A stretch of DNA of 64,000 nt from an uncultured Dorea sp. (GTDB lineage Bacteria > Bacillota > Clostridia > Lachnospirales > Lachnospiraceae), in assembly GCA_910585725.1 (NCBI GenBank), contig CAJUFA010000001.1, positions 10,991-74,990 of the forward strand. Reading direction: 5' to 3'. A program made the position numbers and the translations under genes. The notes under the pieces were generated by a model, which was given only the letters and a program-made list of their open reading frames with translations, did not search any database and was not told the origin of the DNA. Of the stretch, positions 6,561 through 14,410 are shown in pieces (the stretch's first letter is position 1; every line of letters starts with the position of its first letter).

Positions 6561-8867
6561 CTATCTACGGTCTTTTGAAATATTCCGAAGCAATACCATA
6601 CTGACTGCCATAAACAACGCCGTCATCCCTGCCAAAATCAGCCAGGACTGCGTCACATGCATTTTTGACGCTTTAAAGAAGCTTTCCGCTTCATGTTCAA
6701 GCACAGGGAAGTCTTTTTGCAGTTTCAGCTCCAGCCTGTTCAGCTTCGCGATACTCCCAAGAGCTTCTACAGACCATCTGCTCACCGTACAATAAGAGAT
6801 CCATTTCCCCGCCCCTTTCAATGTAAACAATATTCCACTGAACAACAGCTGTACAATCAATACGAACGGCGCCGCCGCCATCGCCTTGTCCCCGCTCTTC
6901 ACCAAAGACGATATCACGAATCCCATCGCTATCGAAGCCAGAACCGTCAGCCATACCGTAAATAAGATCTCTATCGAAAAATCCTCAAAAAAGATTCCTT
7001 TCCTGTCTTTACCAATCAGACCAAGGAACACAAACGTCAAAATAAAAGCCTGAACAAACCCCAGGGCCGCCTGAAGCGTAAACTTTGACAATATATATCC
7101 GGGCAGCTTCAAGTTCGCCATATATTCTCGTTTCAGAATCACGCGCTCCTTGCAAATCTCCTGAATAGAATTAAACAATCCAATCCAGATACCGGAGCAG
7201 CTCAACGCAAAAAGCATTGACTTTGTACTTTCATAGATCTTAAATATATTCTTATCTGCAACCACATTAAGAAGAAGGGCAATCAGCAGCGGCTGCAAAA
7301 GCAGCACAAGAAGTCTCTGTCTGTCATTCTTCATAAGTTCCCCATAGCGCTGCAGAAGAATCAAAAACTGCCGAAGGGCAGGTTCCTTGCGAATCTTCCC
7401 CATCTCTGCTTTCTTCGGATTCTTCTCCACCCTCTCATACGCCCTGCTGTATTCTGCAAATCGTTTCTCCCAAAGCCACGGCGCATCCGCAATCATATTA
7501 TAGATATTCACCAGATCATCCGTCTCATAGAACGCCTTCGCTGCGTCAACATTCCCACAGAAACACAGCCTCCCTCCCGGTCCCATAAATATCACCTTGT
7601 CACACAGATGCAGATTCTGCGTTGTATGCGTTACCATAATAATCGTTTTATTCTGCTCCTTCGCCAGAGAACTAAGCGTCTGCATCAGATTCTTCTCCGT
7701 CCCCGGGTCCAGCCCCGACGTAGGCTCGTCCAGAAAGAACAGTTTTGGGTCTGCCAGAAGCTCCACGGCTATGCTGGCCCTTTTCTTCTGTCCTCCGGAC
7801 AATTTACGAATGTAAGTCCCCTGATGTTCTTTTAGATCCACCATCTCAAGGACTTCTTCGATACGCTGCCGAATCTCCCCTTTCTTCGTATCCTTTGGCA
7901 TCTTCATCTTTGCCGTATAATATAACATCCTGCGCAGCGTCAGGTTTTCATATATAATATCCTGCTGCGGCACGAACCCAATGATATTTTTAAGATTCTG
8001 AAACTGCTCCACAAGATCAATCCCGTTGCAGTATATCTTTCCTTCAAAATCCGGTTCGAATCCGCTGACAGCATTCATAAGCGTCGTCTTCCCGGCGCCG
8101 GAGCCTCCTATAATCGCAACAAACTCATTTGCCTGTATCTCACAGTTCACGTCCTTGAGGATCTGTTTTTTCTTCTTCCCTCGTCCTACGTATTTGTTCA
8201 CTTCGCTGACTCTTAAGGAAATCCCTTTTCTACTTGATTTATAATAAATGCATTCGCCGGAAAAGAACAACTGATAATCCAGGATCTGAATCAAATCTTT
8301 ATCCTTCAGAGCTGTCGGCGCCGAGATATTGTGCCCATTCACCATCGTCCCGTTCACGCTTCGATTATCGTACAAAATATAGTTTCCATTCTCCCTGCGA
8401 ATCGCACAATGGTTCTCCGATATACCCGGATGCTTCAGCACGATCTGATTCCCTGACAAACGACCGATGCCAATTACATCCGTATCCAGATTTTTCTTCT
8501 CCCACACTTCGCCTTCCGGCATAATATGGAACAGAATCAGAATCATCCGGTCAGGAGCATGGATATTCCCGATCCTTAAGACCGTCTTATCAAAGATCTC
8601 CATGTAACCATCTTTGGCCGAAAGAAGCCTCTTCTGCCCCGCATGTCCGACAAACGTACCGTTACTGCTGTCCCGATCCATATAATAAGTCCGGTCGCCC
8701 TGTATTAAAAAAGTTCCGTGCAGTTTTGATACAATATCATCCGGAATCACGATGTCGCACTGTTCCTTATTTCTTCCTATCTGTAATTGCTCTTTATTGT
8801 ACTCGTCAAGCCTGATTTCCGACAATCTGCTCTTCGTGTCAATAACCGTCAACGTTCTTCCATTCAT
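6561..8867 (-). CDS. FHA-FHA-ABC transporter (ATPase fused to ABC-2 membrane domain)
   Basis: A 768-aa protein from the ATG at 8867 (AGAGGAA 7 nt upstream), chosen over an in-frame start at 8915 that overlaps the preceding gene. Domains in order are FHA1 (about 25-80, LHGTF and DSSNGTFVG), FHA2 (about 130-190, ENHCAI and RSVNGTMVNG), and an ABC ATPase. The ATPase has Walker A GGSGAGKT (about 250), signature LSGGQKKR and Walker B LFFLDEPTSGLD. An ABC-2-type membrane domain of about six helices follows. The layout matches the FHA-ABC half-transporters regulated by Ser/Thr kinases in mycobacteria (Rv1747 type) and the ABCG/White subfamily. Substrate unknown. It likely works as a homodimer. Confidence 0.93.
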   Translation of the reverse strand: MNGRTLTVIDTKSRLSEIRLDEYNKEQLQIGRNKEQCDIVIPDDIVSKLHGTFLIQGDRTYYMDRDSSNGTFVGHAGQKRLLSAKDGYMEIFDKTVLRIGNIHAPDRMILILFHIMPEGEVWEKKNLDTDVIGIGRLSGNQIVLKHPGISENHCAIRRENGNYILYDNRSVNGTMVNGHNISAPTALKDKDLIQILDYQLFFSGECIYYKSSRKGISLRVSEVNKYVGRGKKKKQILKDVNCEIQANEFVAIIGGSGAGKTTLMNAVSGFEPDFEGKIYCNGIDLVEQFQNLKNIIGFVPQQDIIYENLTLRRMLYYTAKMKMPKDTKKGEIRQRIEEVLEMVDLKEHQGTYIRKLSGGQKKRASIAVELLADPKLFFLDEPTSGLDPGTEKNLMQTLSSLAKEQNKTIIMVTHTTQNLHLCDKVIFMGPGGRLCFCGNVDAAKAFYETDDLVNIYNMIADAPWLWEKRFAEYSRAYERVEKNPKKAEMGKIRKEPALRQFLILLQRYGELMKNDRQRLLVLLLQPLLIALLLNVVADKNIFKIYESTKSMLFALSCSGIWIGLFNSIQEICKERVILKREYMANLKLPGYILSKFTLQAALGFVQAFILTFVFLGLIGKDRKGIFFEDFSIEILFTVWLTVLASIAMGFVISSLVKSGDKAMAAAPFVLIVQLLFSGILFTLKGAGKWISYCTVSRWSVEALGSIAKLNRLELKLQKDFPVLEHEAESFFKASKMHVTQSWLILAGMTALFMAVSMVLLRNISKDRR

Positions 8868-8878
8868 AGCGTCTTCCT

Positions 8879-10606
8879 CTATTGTAATAATGACAGGTCG
8901 CTCAGGTATCTGCAATCAATGGGATATGGATTCGAATAATACTCTTCGTCGGCGCCAAGCTCCCTGTAAGATACTTCCTGCTCTTCCACTTTTCCTTCAG
9001 TTATACTGACATGATAGATCTCCTCATATCCCATATGTCCGCTGAGTCTTATGATATAAGGTTCTTTCCCTCCGCTTTCGTCGGCATAAAACACCGTGTA
9101 AAATCCGCTTATCTCTCCCAGGTATACCGCCGCCTGCTCCTGTATAGTATAGATCTGATACATATAGTCAAATTCGCCGTTTCCCTTTTGCACCAGCAGC
9201 TCTTTAACGCCGTCCTTATCAATGTCATAAACATAATACAGATTATAATCTATTAACTGTCCGCCTCCCGCATAGACCTCCTGAACAATCGGTCCATATA
9301 TGTCCAGATACATCTGCGATGTAACCGCCGGCGTCTCCTGTTCTAGTTCCTCACCCTGTTCCTCGTCAATCCCAAGCTTCTCCCGAAGCAATTTTAGAGT
9401 CTCTTCTAATTCGGCAAGACTTCTGTCCTGAGATTCTTCTATACGCGACAGCCCGTATACCGTACAATTCGCCATCCATTTTGAAATCTCCGCATCGAAC
9501 TCCTCGTACGATACCAGATTCCCGTCAATCGTGTACGGCCCGTCGTCGCTGTAAGATTCTGCATTCACTTCCTTTACAACAGAAAATTCGTCTCCCACAA
9601 GCCCCCAGATCTCATTATACTGGAAATCATCCTGACCTCCTTCAATGATATAAGAACCATTCTCATCCTGCGTAAAATATAAATCGCTTGTGCCTCCGTC
9701 TCCGCCGAATCCTGAACCTTCGAATACTTTTTCGATATCAGTCCCCGCATATCTCCATACTTCTATTATATATCGGGGAAGCATATAGCTGCCAGACGGA
9801 CCAACCGTCTCAGGATCCGCGTATACCAACAACAATTCCTCAGATCCGTCCAAGTCAAAATCTACCAGCTTCGCCATACAAAGTCCCTTCAGATACTTCA
9901 TATACTCTCCAGCCGAAGCTTTCGCCGCCTCTCCGAATTCCTCCTGATACCGTTCTATTAAGTCATAATACTTCCTGTACATTCCAAACTGCAGCATCAG
10001 ACCTTTTACTTCCGCCTTCTCATCCTCATCCTCTGTCATGTCATAGATTTCCCTCGACAATATCTCAGCCTTCTCGCTGTTACCCTGCCCTCCATAATAT
10101 AGGATCGCCTCTTTATAGACGGCTTCACTGCCCGCAGGCAGTTTACGCTCTTCATCATACTCTGCCGTAATATAATCCACGACATTTTCATAGATATCTT
10201 CTGCATGACTATAATCTTCCATACCAATATATGCCTGCGCGGCATAACGATATGGATCTACCTGCTTCGGATCTATCGAAATCGCTTCATCAAAGCATGC
10301 CGCCGCTTTCTCATATTCTTCCTCTTCCAGATATTTCTGACCAGACTCCAGATTCTCCTCAAATCTTTTCTCTTTACGTACATTCCAAAGCGCCAGAAGA
10401 AGCATGACGCCAATACCGATGGCAACGATAACCAAGCCGACTATCAGTAATATCCTTGCCCCATTATTCTTTCTCTTCACCGGTTCCCTGACGCCGCTTT
10501 CTGCGTCCGTCCACACGGGCATTGACGTCCTCTGCAGCGTCTGACCGCAATTTTTACAGAATTTTGCGTCGTCTGCATTCTCTGTCCCACATTCCGTACA
10601 ATACAT
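8879..10606 (-). CDS. Zinc-ribbon/TM protein with TPR and calcium-binding-like repeats
   Basis: A 575-aa protein. The N-terminal zinc ribbon (CTECG...FCKNCG, residues 3-20) is followed by one membrane helix (about 50-72) and a TPR-like segment (about 80-220). A large C-terminal region carries two DxDxDG-type loops (DFDLDGSEELLLV and DIDKDGVKELLVQ) as in EF-hand-like or VCBS/FG-GAP repeats. The topology predicts a cytoplasmic zinc ribbon and a long extracellular part. It starts the stretch of closely packed genes leading to the kinase (11 nt to the FHA-ABC gene). Role unknown; a surface sensor is plausible. Confidence 0.85.
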   Translation of the reverse strand: MYCTECGTENADDAKFCKNCGQTLQRTSMPVWTDAESGVREPVKRKNNGARILLIVGLVIVAIGIGVMLLLALWNVRKEKRFEENLESGQKYLEEEEYEKAAACFDEAISIDPKQVDPYRYAAQAYIGMEDYSHAEDIYENVVDYITAEYDEERKLPAGSEAVYKEAILYYGGQGNSEKAEILSREIYDMTEDEDEKAEVKGLMLQFGMYRKYYDLIERYQEEFGEAAKASAGEYMKYLKGLCMAKLVDFDLDGSEELLLVYADPETVGPSGSYMLPRYIIEVWRYAGTDIEKVFEGSGFGGDGGTSDLYFTQDENGSYIIEGGQDDFQYNEIWGLVGDEFSVVKEVNAESYSDDGPYTIDGNLVSYEEFDAEISKWMANCTVYGLSRIEESQDRSLAELEETLKLLREKLGIDEEQGEELEQETPAVTSQMYLDIYGPIVQEVYAGGGQLIDYNLYYVYDIDKDGVKELLVQKGNGEFDYMYQIYTIQEQAAVYLGEISGFYTVFYADESGGKEPYIIRLSGHMGYEEIYHVSITEGKVEEQEVSYRELGADEEYYSNPYPIDCRYLSDLSLLQ

Positions 10607-10732
10607 CTTCCCTCTTCTCTCCTACTCTCACTATTTCCCCGTCCAATTCCCATTGTCAGCATCCATAAACGGCGCCCTCAATCTCTGACAGACACCTCTT
10701 ATCCTTATTTCGCCTCTTCTCAATACGAAAAG

Positions 10733-10770
10733 CGGCAAAAACGCCATCTTACCAGACTGCGTCTTTGCCG
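10733..10770 (-). terminator. Hairpin between the two zinc-ribbon genes
   Basis: Positions 10733-10744 (CGGCAAAAACGC) pair with 10759-10770 (GCGTCTTTGCCG) over 12 bp with one G-T pair. On the minus strand the stem is followed by CTTTTCG, a short T run. It lies 48 nt beyond the stop of the upstream gene (10818-11489) and would separate or attenuate transcription before the gene starting at 10606. The weak T tract makes it a probable partial terminator. Confidence 0.65.
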
Positions 10771-10817
10771 TTTGTGATCTGACTAAGAACCTGTCAAAAA
10801 ATGAATCTTTACAATTC

Positions 10818-11489
10818 TTAGAACATTAAATCAAGACTTTCCGGGATCACCCATTTACCGTTAATCTTAACAACGGGAAACTCTCCGCTCTCATCTTCAC
10901 TGTATTCACCCATCTCAATCGTCATATCAACATCCAGAATATATGCCGCCGACGCGTTCTTGGCGTAGACTTCGTCTACAAAGTATTCTTCAGTCAGGAC
11001 TTCCTCTATCTCATCTTTCGGTATCTTCTCCTTATCCGTCACATCGAACTCTACCTTATAATCAATAAGTCCGCCCGCAATCTCGAACATGTCGAAAATC
11101 TCCGAGGAGATATCCCCTCCATCGGCAAATGCTTTCTGAATCATCTTTGCGTCCCTTTTATTAAACCCCTTTTCCAGATACTGGATAGGTTTCATATATC
11201 CGGGTCCGCCTGAAAATATTTTAACAATGACAAAAAGCGCCGCTATTGCCGCTACAATTCCAACCACGATCAACGGCAGTATATATGTCTTTTTCTGCAC
11301 TGCCGCTCCCCCTGGGCCTCCCGCCGGCATACCCATTGGATTCGGCATCCCTCCCGGCTGATTCGGCATATTTCCCACGTCTTTAGATATACTGTCCGGC
11401 GACACTCCTTCAACAGGAGCTCCGCACCCTGAACAAAACCGCATACCTTCCTGAAGCTCCCTTCCGCAATTTGAACAAAATCTGGCCAT
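10818..11489 (-). CDS. Zinc-ribbon single-pass membrane protein
   Basis: A 223-aa protein. A zinc ribbon at the N-terminus (FCSNCGREL...FCSGCGAPV, residues 4-24) precedes a Pro/Gly/Met-rich linker (about 40-65) and one membrane helix (about 68-92). An extracellular domain of about 125 residues with a DUF4878-like mixed alpha/beta feel ends it, but I cannot assign the family firmly. It is divergent from the TSUP permease and heads the cluster that leads to the kinase, separated from the next gene by a hairpin. Two perfect palindromes lie upstream of its start. Confidence 0.8.
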   Translation of the reverse strand: MARFCSNCGRELQEGMRFCSGCGAPVEGVSPDSISKDVGNMPNQPGGMPNPMGMPAGGPGGAAVQKKTYILPLIVVGIVAAIAALFVIVKIFSGGPGYMKPIQYLEKGFNKRDAKMIQKAFADGGDISSEIFDMFEIAGGLIDYKVEFDVTDKEKIPKDEIEEVLTEEYFVDEVYAKNASAAYILDVDMTIEMGEYSEDESGEFPVVKINGKWVIPESLDLMF

Positions 11490-11859
11490 ATCTTCTCTTC
11501 CTACCTCTCATTCCTCGTTTATATATTTCTTAATCACTATTATATATAGTGATGTATTTTTGTGGAAATGTCAAGTATCTTGACGTATTTTGTCGTAAAA
11601 TTAGACAGCTTATATGTAGCCGGACCAGTAGAACTTTGTGAATTCATATACAGGATTCCTTTTATTCAAAATGCACTATATACTTTTAGAATTCTCCTTC
11701 TTTTTAATCAATTTCTCCATATTTTCTCTACATTTCACATAATAACTCATTGACTTTTTCGCAGTATAATGGTAAATTTATATCAGAGACGATAAATCGG
11801 GGTATCGCCTCTGGAAAGAACTTTTAGAATCATAATCTAAAGATTGGAGGAGAAGTTTT
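11490..11859. other. Divergent intergenic region with two palindromes
   Basis: No gene is visible in these 370 bp. It contains two perfect inverted repeats: 11533-11553 (ATCACTAT, 5-nt centre, ATAGTGAT) and 11570-11584 (GTCAAG TAT CTTGAC). Both lie 40-100 nt upstream of the minus-strand zinc-ribbon gene and are candidate operators. The second overlaps a TTGACA on the minus strand. At the other end is the permease promoter, followed by a leader hairpin at 11785-11812 (AGAG-a-CGATA / TATCG-c-CTCT). Confidence 0.6.
11750..11778 (+). promoter_or_regulatory. Promoter of the TSUP permease gene
   Basis: TTGACT (11750-11755) and TAAATT (11773-11778) are spaced by 17 nt. Transcription would begin near 11785, giving a leader of about 75 nt that opens with the 11785-11812 hairpin. 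The -10 is a weak match, so another start is possible. Confidence 0.55.
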
Positions 11860-12750
11860 ATGTTACTAGCACTACAAATTTTATTCGGTGTACTGGCGGC
11901 CGGTACAGGACTTGGACTTATCTTCGACGTAGCTAAGAATCGTATGGATAAGGTAAGAGAAGCCAACGGCAAGCAGTGGGCTTCCGGTTTTGCGGTAGGT
12001 ATTATCGCAAACTTCCTGGATACTCTCGGATGTGGTTCTTATGCGCCGTCCACATTCATGTACAAACTTTTTAATCAGATCGACGATATCGACATTCCGG
12101 GTACTTTGAATATTGGTGATACTTTCCCGGTTATCTTCGAGGCATTTATCTTCACGGCTTCCGTAGACTGCGATCCTATGTTCCTGTGGATTATGTATGT
12201 CTGTGCGGCAATCGGTTCCTTTGGATTTGCAACAATTGTAACGAAGTGGCCACGTAACAAGATCAGATACGCTCTTGGGTTTGTTATGATTCCTCTTGCT
12301 CTTATCATGCTTTGCAAGAATACCGGATTTGGTCCTTTCGGTGTTGTAGGTACCGAAATTGGTTTGACCGGCTGGAAACTGATTGTAGCCGCTGGTCTCA
12401 ATATTTTATGGGGCGCTCTGATGGATATTGGATTTGGTCTGTATGCACCATGTATGGCCACCTGTCTTTTGCTTGGTGTTGACGCGGGAGCTTGCTTCCC
12501 TGTATTCATGGGATCCTGTGCGGTTCTTATGCCTGCATGTTCCATCGAGTTTATTAAGACTCACAGATACGATGTACCTCACACAATCGGTAATGCGCTC
12601 GGCGGATGTATCGGTGTATTTATCGCATGGAAGCTCGTTACAAGTCTTCCGATGTTCTGGTTGATCAACCTTGTTTGTGTGGTTCTTCTGTGGACGTCAT
12701 ACACATTGATCAGCGCTGCTAACAAAGACAAGAAAGCCGGAATAGCTTAA
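11860..12750 (+). CDS. TSUP (TauE/SafE-like) membrane permease beside the prd operon
   Basis: A 296-aa protein with about eight hydrophobic helices and internally repeated glycine-rich segments (LDTLGCGSYAPST near residue 53 and DIGFGLYAPCMAT near 190). This two-fold repeat is typical of the TSUP/TauE family, exporters or importers of small organic or sulfur anions. A good ribosome-binding site (GGAGGAG) precedes the ATG. Its placement next to the proline reductase operon suggests transport of proline, a Stickland product such as 5-aminovalerate, or a sulfur/selenium compound. The substrate is inference. A hairpin follows the gene. Confidence 0.8.
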   Translation: MLLALQILFGVLAAGTGLGLIFDVAKNRMDKVREANGKQWASGFAVGIIANFLDTLGCGSYAPSTFMYKLFNQIDDIDIPGTLNIGDTFPVIFEAFIFTASVDCDPMFLWIMYVCAAIGSFGFATIVTKWPRNKIRYALGFVMIPLALIMLCKNTGFGPFGVVGTEIGLTGWKLIVAAGLNILWGALMDIGFGLYAPCMATCLLLGVDAGACFPVFMGSCAVLMPACSIEFIKTHRYDVPHTIGNALGGCIGVFIAWKLVTSLPMFWLINLVCVVLLWTSYTLISAANKDKKAGIA

Positions 12751-12796
12751 TGATATAATAATTTAGTATTTATAGTTACAATTTTAATATCTACAT

Positions 12797-12826
12797 AAAT
12801 GGCGGCTCTGACCGGGCTGCCATTTA
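12797..12826 (+). terminator. Hairpin after the permease gene
   Basis: AAATGGCGGC (12797-12806) pairs with GCTGCCATTT (12817-12826) over 10 bp with one G-T pair. The T tract after it is poor (ATATTTATAG), so read-through into the next gene is likely. Confidence 0.5.
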
Positions 12827-12852
12827 TATTTATAGAAATCGGAGAAATCAGA

Positions 12853-13392
12853 ATGTTTATAAACGAATATGTAATGAATCGAAGACGTTATGATAAATGG
12901 GCGACTCCTAAGTTCTGGAAGTTACCTATTTTTTATGTATATTGCTTTATCTTCGCCGCAGGAGTATTTGGCTGGATATATTTTGACAGAGTAAACGCAC
13001 CCATGAGATGGCGAACGATCGGGGCCTTCCTGACGTTTGTCGCAGTATATAGAGGAATCTTTTTCAACTGGATGCACGCAGACAAGACATTTCGTGTTAC
13101 CAGAGAGACGCAATTTGGCGGCAAAGACTGGACATGCAAAGTAATTGTCGGCGAGAAAAACATCTCCTTGTATATCAACGGAAAGATCAATAATAAAGTG
13201 GAGTGGACGGAAATCGCAAGATTTGAAGAAGCAAAATCATATTTCAAGCTGAAATCCGGAGAATATAACGAAGGTGTTATGCTTGACAAGGCTTCTTTCA
13301 CGGAAGGCGACGCCGACAGTTTCCGAAAATGGATGCTCGAACATCATCCTGAGATTGAACATGCTCCTGTATCCCCTCCTCTCGACAAATAA
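12853..13392 (+). CDS. YcxB-like two-helix membrane protein
   Basis: A 179-aa protein from the ATG at 12853, preceded by GGAGAA. An in-frame ATG at 12799 lies within the terminator-like hairpin and is less likely. Two membrane helices (about residues 25-45 and 52-70) precede a cytoplasmic domain. In that domain, VEWTEIARFEE...FKLKSG...VMLDKASF resembles the YcxB-like C-terminal domain family. It follows the permease in the same direction. It may be a partner of the permease, but nothing in the sequence fixes a function. Confidence 0.7.
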   Translation: MFINEYVMNRRRYDKWATPKFWKLPIFYVYCFIFAAGVFGWIYFDRVNAPMRWRTIGAFLTFVAVYRGIFFNWMHADKTFRVTRETQFGGKDWTCKVIVGEKNISLYINGKINNKVEWTEIARFEEAKSYFKLKSGEYNEGVMLDKASFTEGDADSFRKWMLEHHPEIEHAPVSPPLDK

Positions 13393-13552
13393 TAAATCTA
13401 TATATACAGCAATCGACAACTCTACATGTAGATATGACCTATCAGCCAATCGCTTATAGGATTCACCTTTATAAAGTTGCATAAAAATCTTGTATTCTTA
13501 TAATAAATAATTGTTATTTTGTATGAAAATTAATTTTCACAGCTTCCGAGTA

Positions 13553-13581
13553 TTGACACTCTAAAATATTGGTGTTATATT
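13553..13581 (+). promoter_or_regulatory. Near-consensus promoter with no ORF downstream
   Basis: TTGACA (13553-13558), a 17-nt spacer and TATATT (13576-13581) form an excellent SigA promoter. No convincing coding sequence follows before the strong terminator at 13836-13875, so it most likely drives a non-coding RNA. Confidence 0.8.
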
Positions 13582-13587
13582 AAAGTT

Positions 13588-13872
13588 AACTTAAATACAT
13601 GACCGCTTAACAATAAAAAGCGCGGAGATGTATCTGGCATTTAGTATATATTATGGTTCATACACCGTTTAGGTTGTACTTGCAGTTACACAGCTGCCGA
13701 TCGTTTCCCCCAAGAACGTTCTTGCAGCAGTGGACTCAATTAATATATACATTCTCTTTACGAGAAGCATTCCCCAGCTTTGTATATAAAGACAAAACTG
13801 CAATGCAACGAGGAAAACCTCTCAATGACATACCAAAAAGAAAGGGCACGACATACAGGTCGTGCCTTTTCT
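13588..13872 (+). ncRNA. Candidate structured small RNA of about 285 nt
   Basis: The segment is bounded by a near-consensus promoter and a strong intrinsic terminator and holds no credible ORF. Internal pairing is visible: GTATATATTA (13644-13653) with TAATATATAC (13741-13750) encloses CACaGCTGC (13689-13697) paired with GCAGCaGTG (13724-13732). Small hairpins follow at 13752-13766 (TTCTC/GAGAA) and 13810-13821 (GAGG/CCTC). A 14-bp palindrome (CAAGAACGTTCTTG) lies at 13711-13724. I saw no SRP, tmRNA or RNase P core motif. 6S RNA cannot be excluded because it is conserved mainly in structure. Exact ends are inferred. Confidence 0.55.
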
Positions 13873-13875
13873 TTT
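13836..13875. terminator. Strong bidirectional terminator below prdE
   Basis: AAAGGGCACGAC (13841-13852) pairs with GTCGTGCCTTTT (13859-13870) around a 6-nt loop, with A/T runs on both sides. It can end the plus-strand candidate RNA and, from the other direction, the prd operon, whose last stop codon is at 13923. Confidence 0.9.
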
Positions 13876-13922
13876 ACAAATCATTCTAATTATTATATAA
13901 CGCTCTCTAATCCATACCCTTA

Positions 13923-14396
13923 TTATTTCTGATCTTTCTGCCGCATCTTTAATTTCAGAAGCGCCATTGCTTTTCTACAATCAAGCGCGACCATATTATT
14001 TTCCCCAACAACATTGGTCTCCGTCCCATCTGCGCTCTTATTGATATCTACGATACCGTCCAGATATTCATTTACGACCACGAACTGCGCTACCGTACCG
14101 CTGAAATTAAGTCCGGTCACCGGAATTCCCCTGATTCCGAGCTGCTCGCATGTATTCGTGAAATCCACGTCGCTGTTTCCCCAACCGTCTGAAGAGATGA
14201 TCACACCGTCGGCGCGCATCGCTTCCGCCCAAACAGCCGAACGGGTTCCTACCAGCATCTTGTCCTTATTGTCATCCGGTGTCCCCACCAGAAGAATTCC
14301 CATTAGATCCAGATCCGTATCATTCGATACTACATCAAGAAGAGGATCCCTAAAGTGATGTAATGAAGTCTCTTTGGTTGATGGCCCTATTCCCAT
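13923..14396 (-). CDS. prdE: D-proline reductase operon protein PrdE
   Basis: This 157-aa protein is homologous to the C-terminal, pyruvoyl-bearing part of PrdA. Its start MGIGPSTKE lines up with the PrdA segment CIGPASKEM that begins right at the cleavage cysteine, and both continue with DGxxxSSxGxGNxxxDF-type and GIRGIPVxGxxF motifs. PrdE has no cysteine at that position, so it cannot form the pyruvoyl group. PrdE is known as a conserved prd operon member not found in the purified reductase core. A strong ribosome-binding site (AAGGAGG) precedes the ATG, 14 nt after prdD. It is the last gene before the terminator. Confidence 0.93.
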   Translation of the reverse strand: MGIGPSTKETSLHHFRDPLLDVVSNDTDLDLMGILLVGTPDDNKDKMLVGTRSAVWAEAMRADGVIISSDGWGNSDVDFTNTCEQLGIRGIPVTGLNFSGTVAQFVVVNEYLDGIVDINKSADGTETNVVGENNMVALDCRKAMALLKLKMRQKDQK

Positions 14397-14410
14397 ATTC
14401 CTCTACCTCC

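Noticed and set aside
13653..13889. 78-codon ORF on the plus strand within the candidate RNA
   Set aside because: No ribosome-binding site, atypical residue use and it runs through the terminator hairpin.
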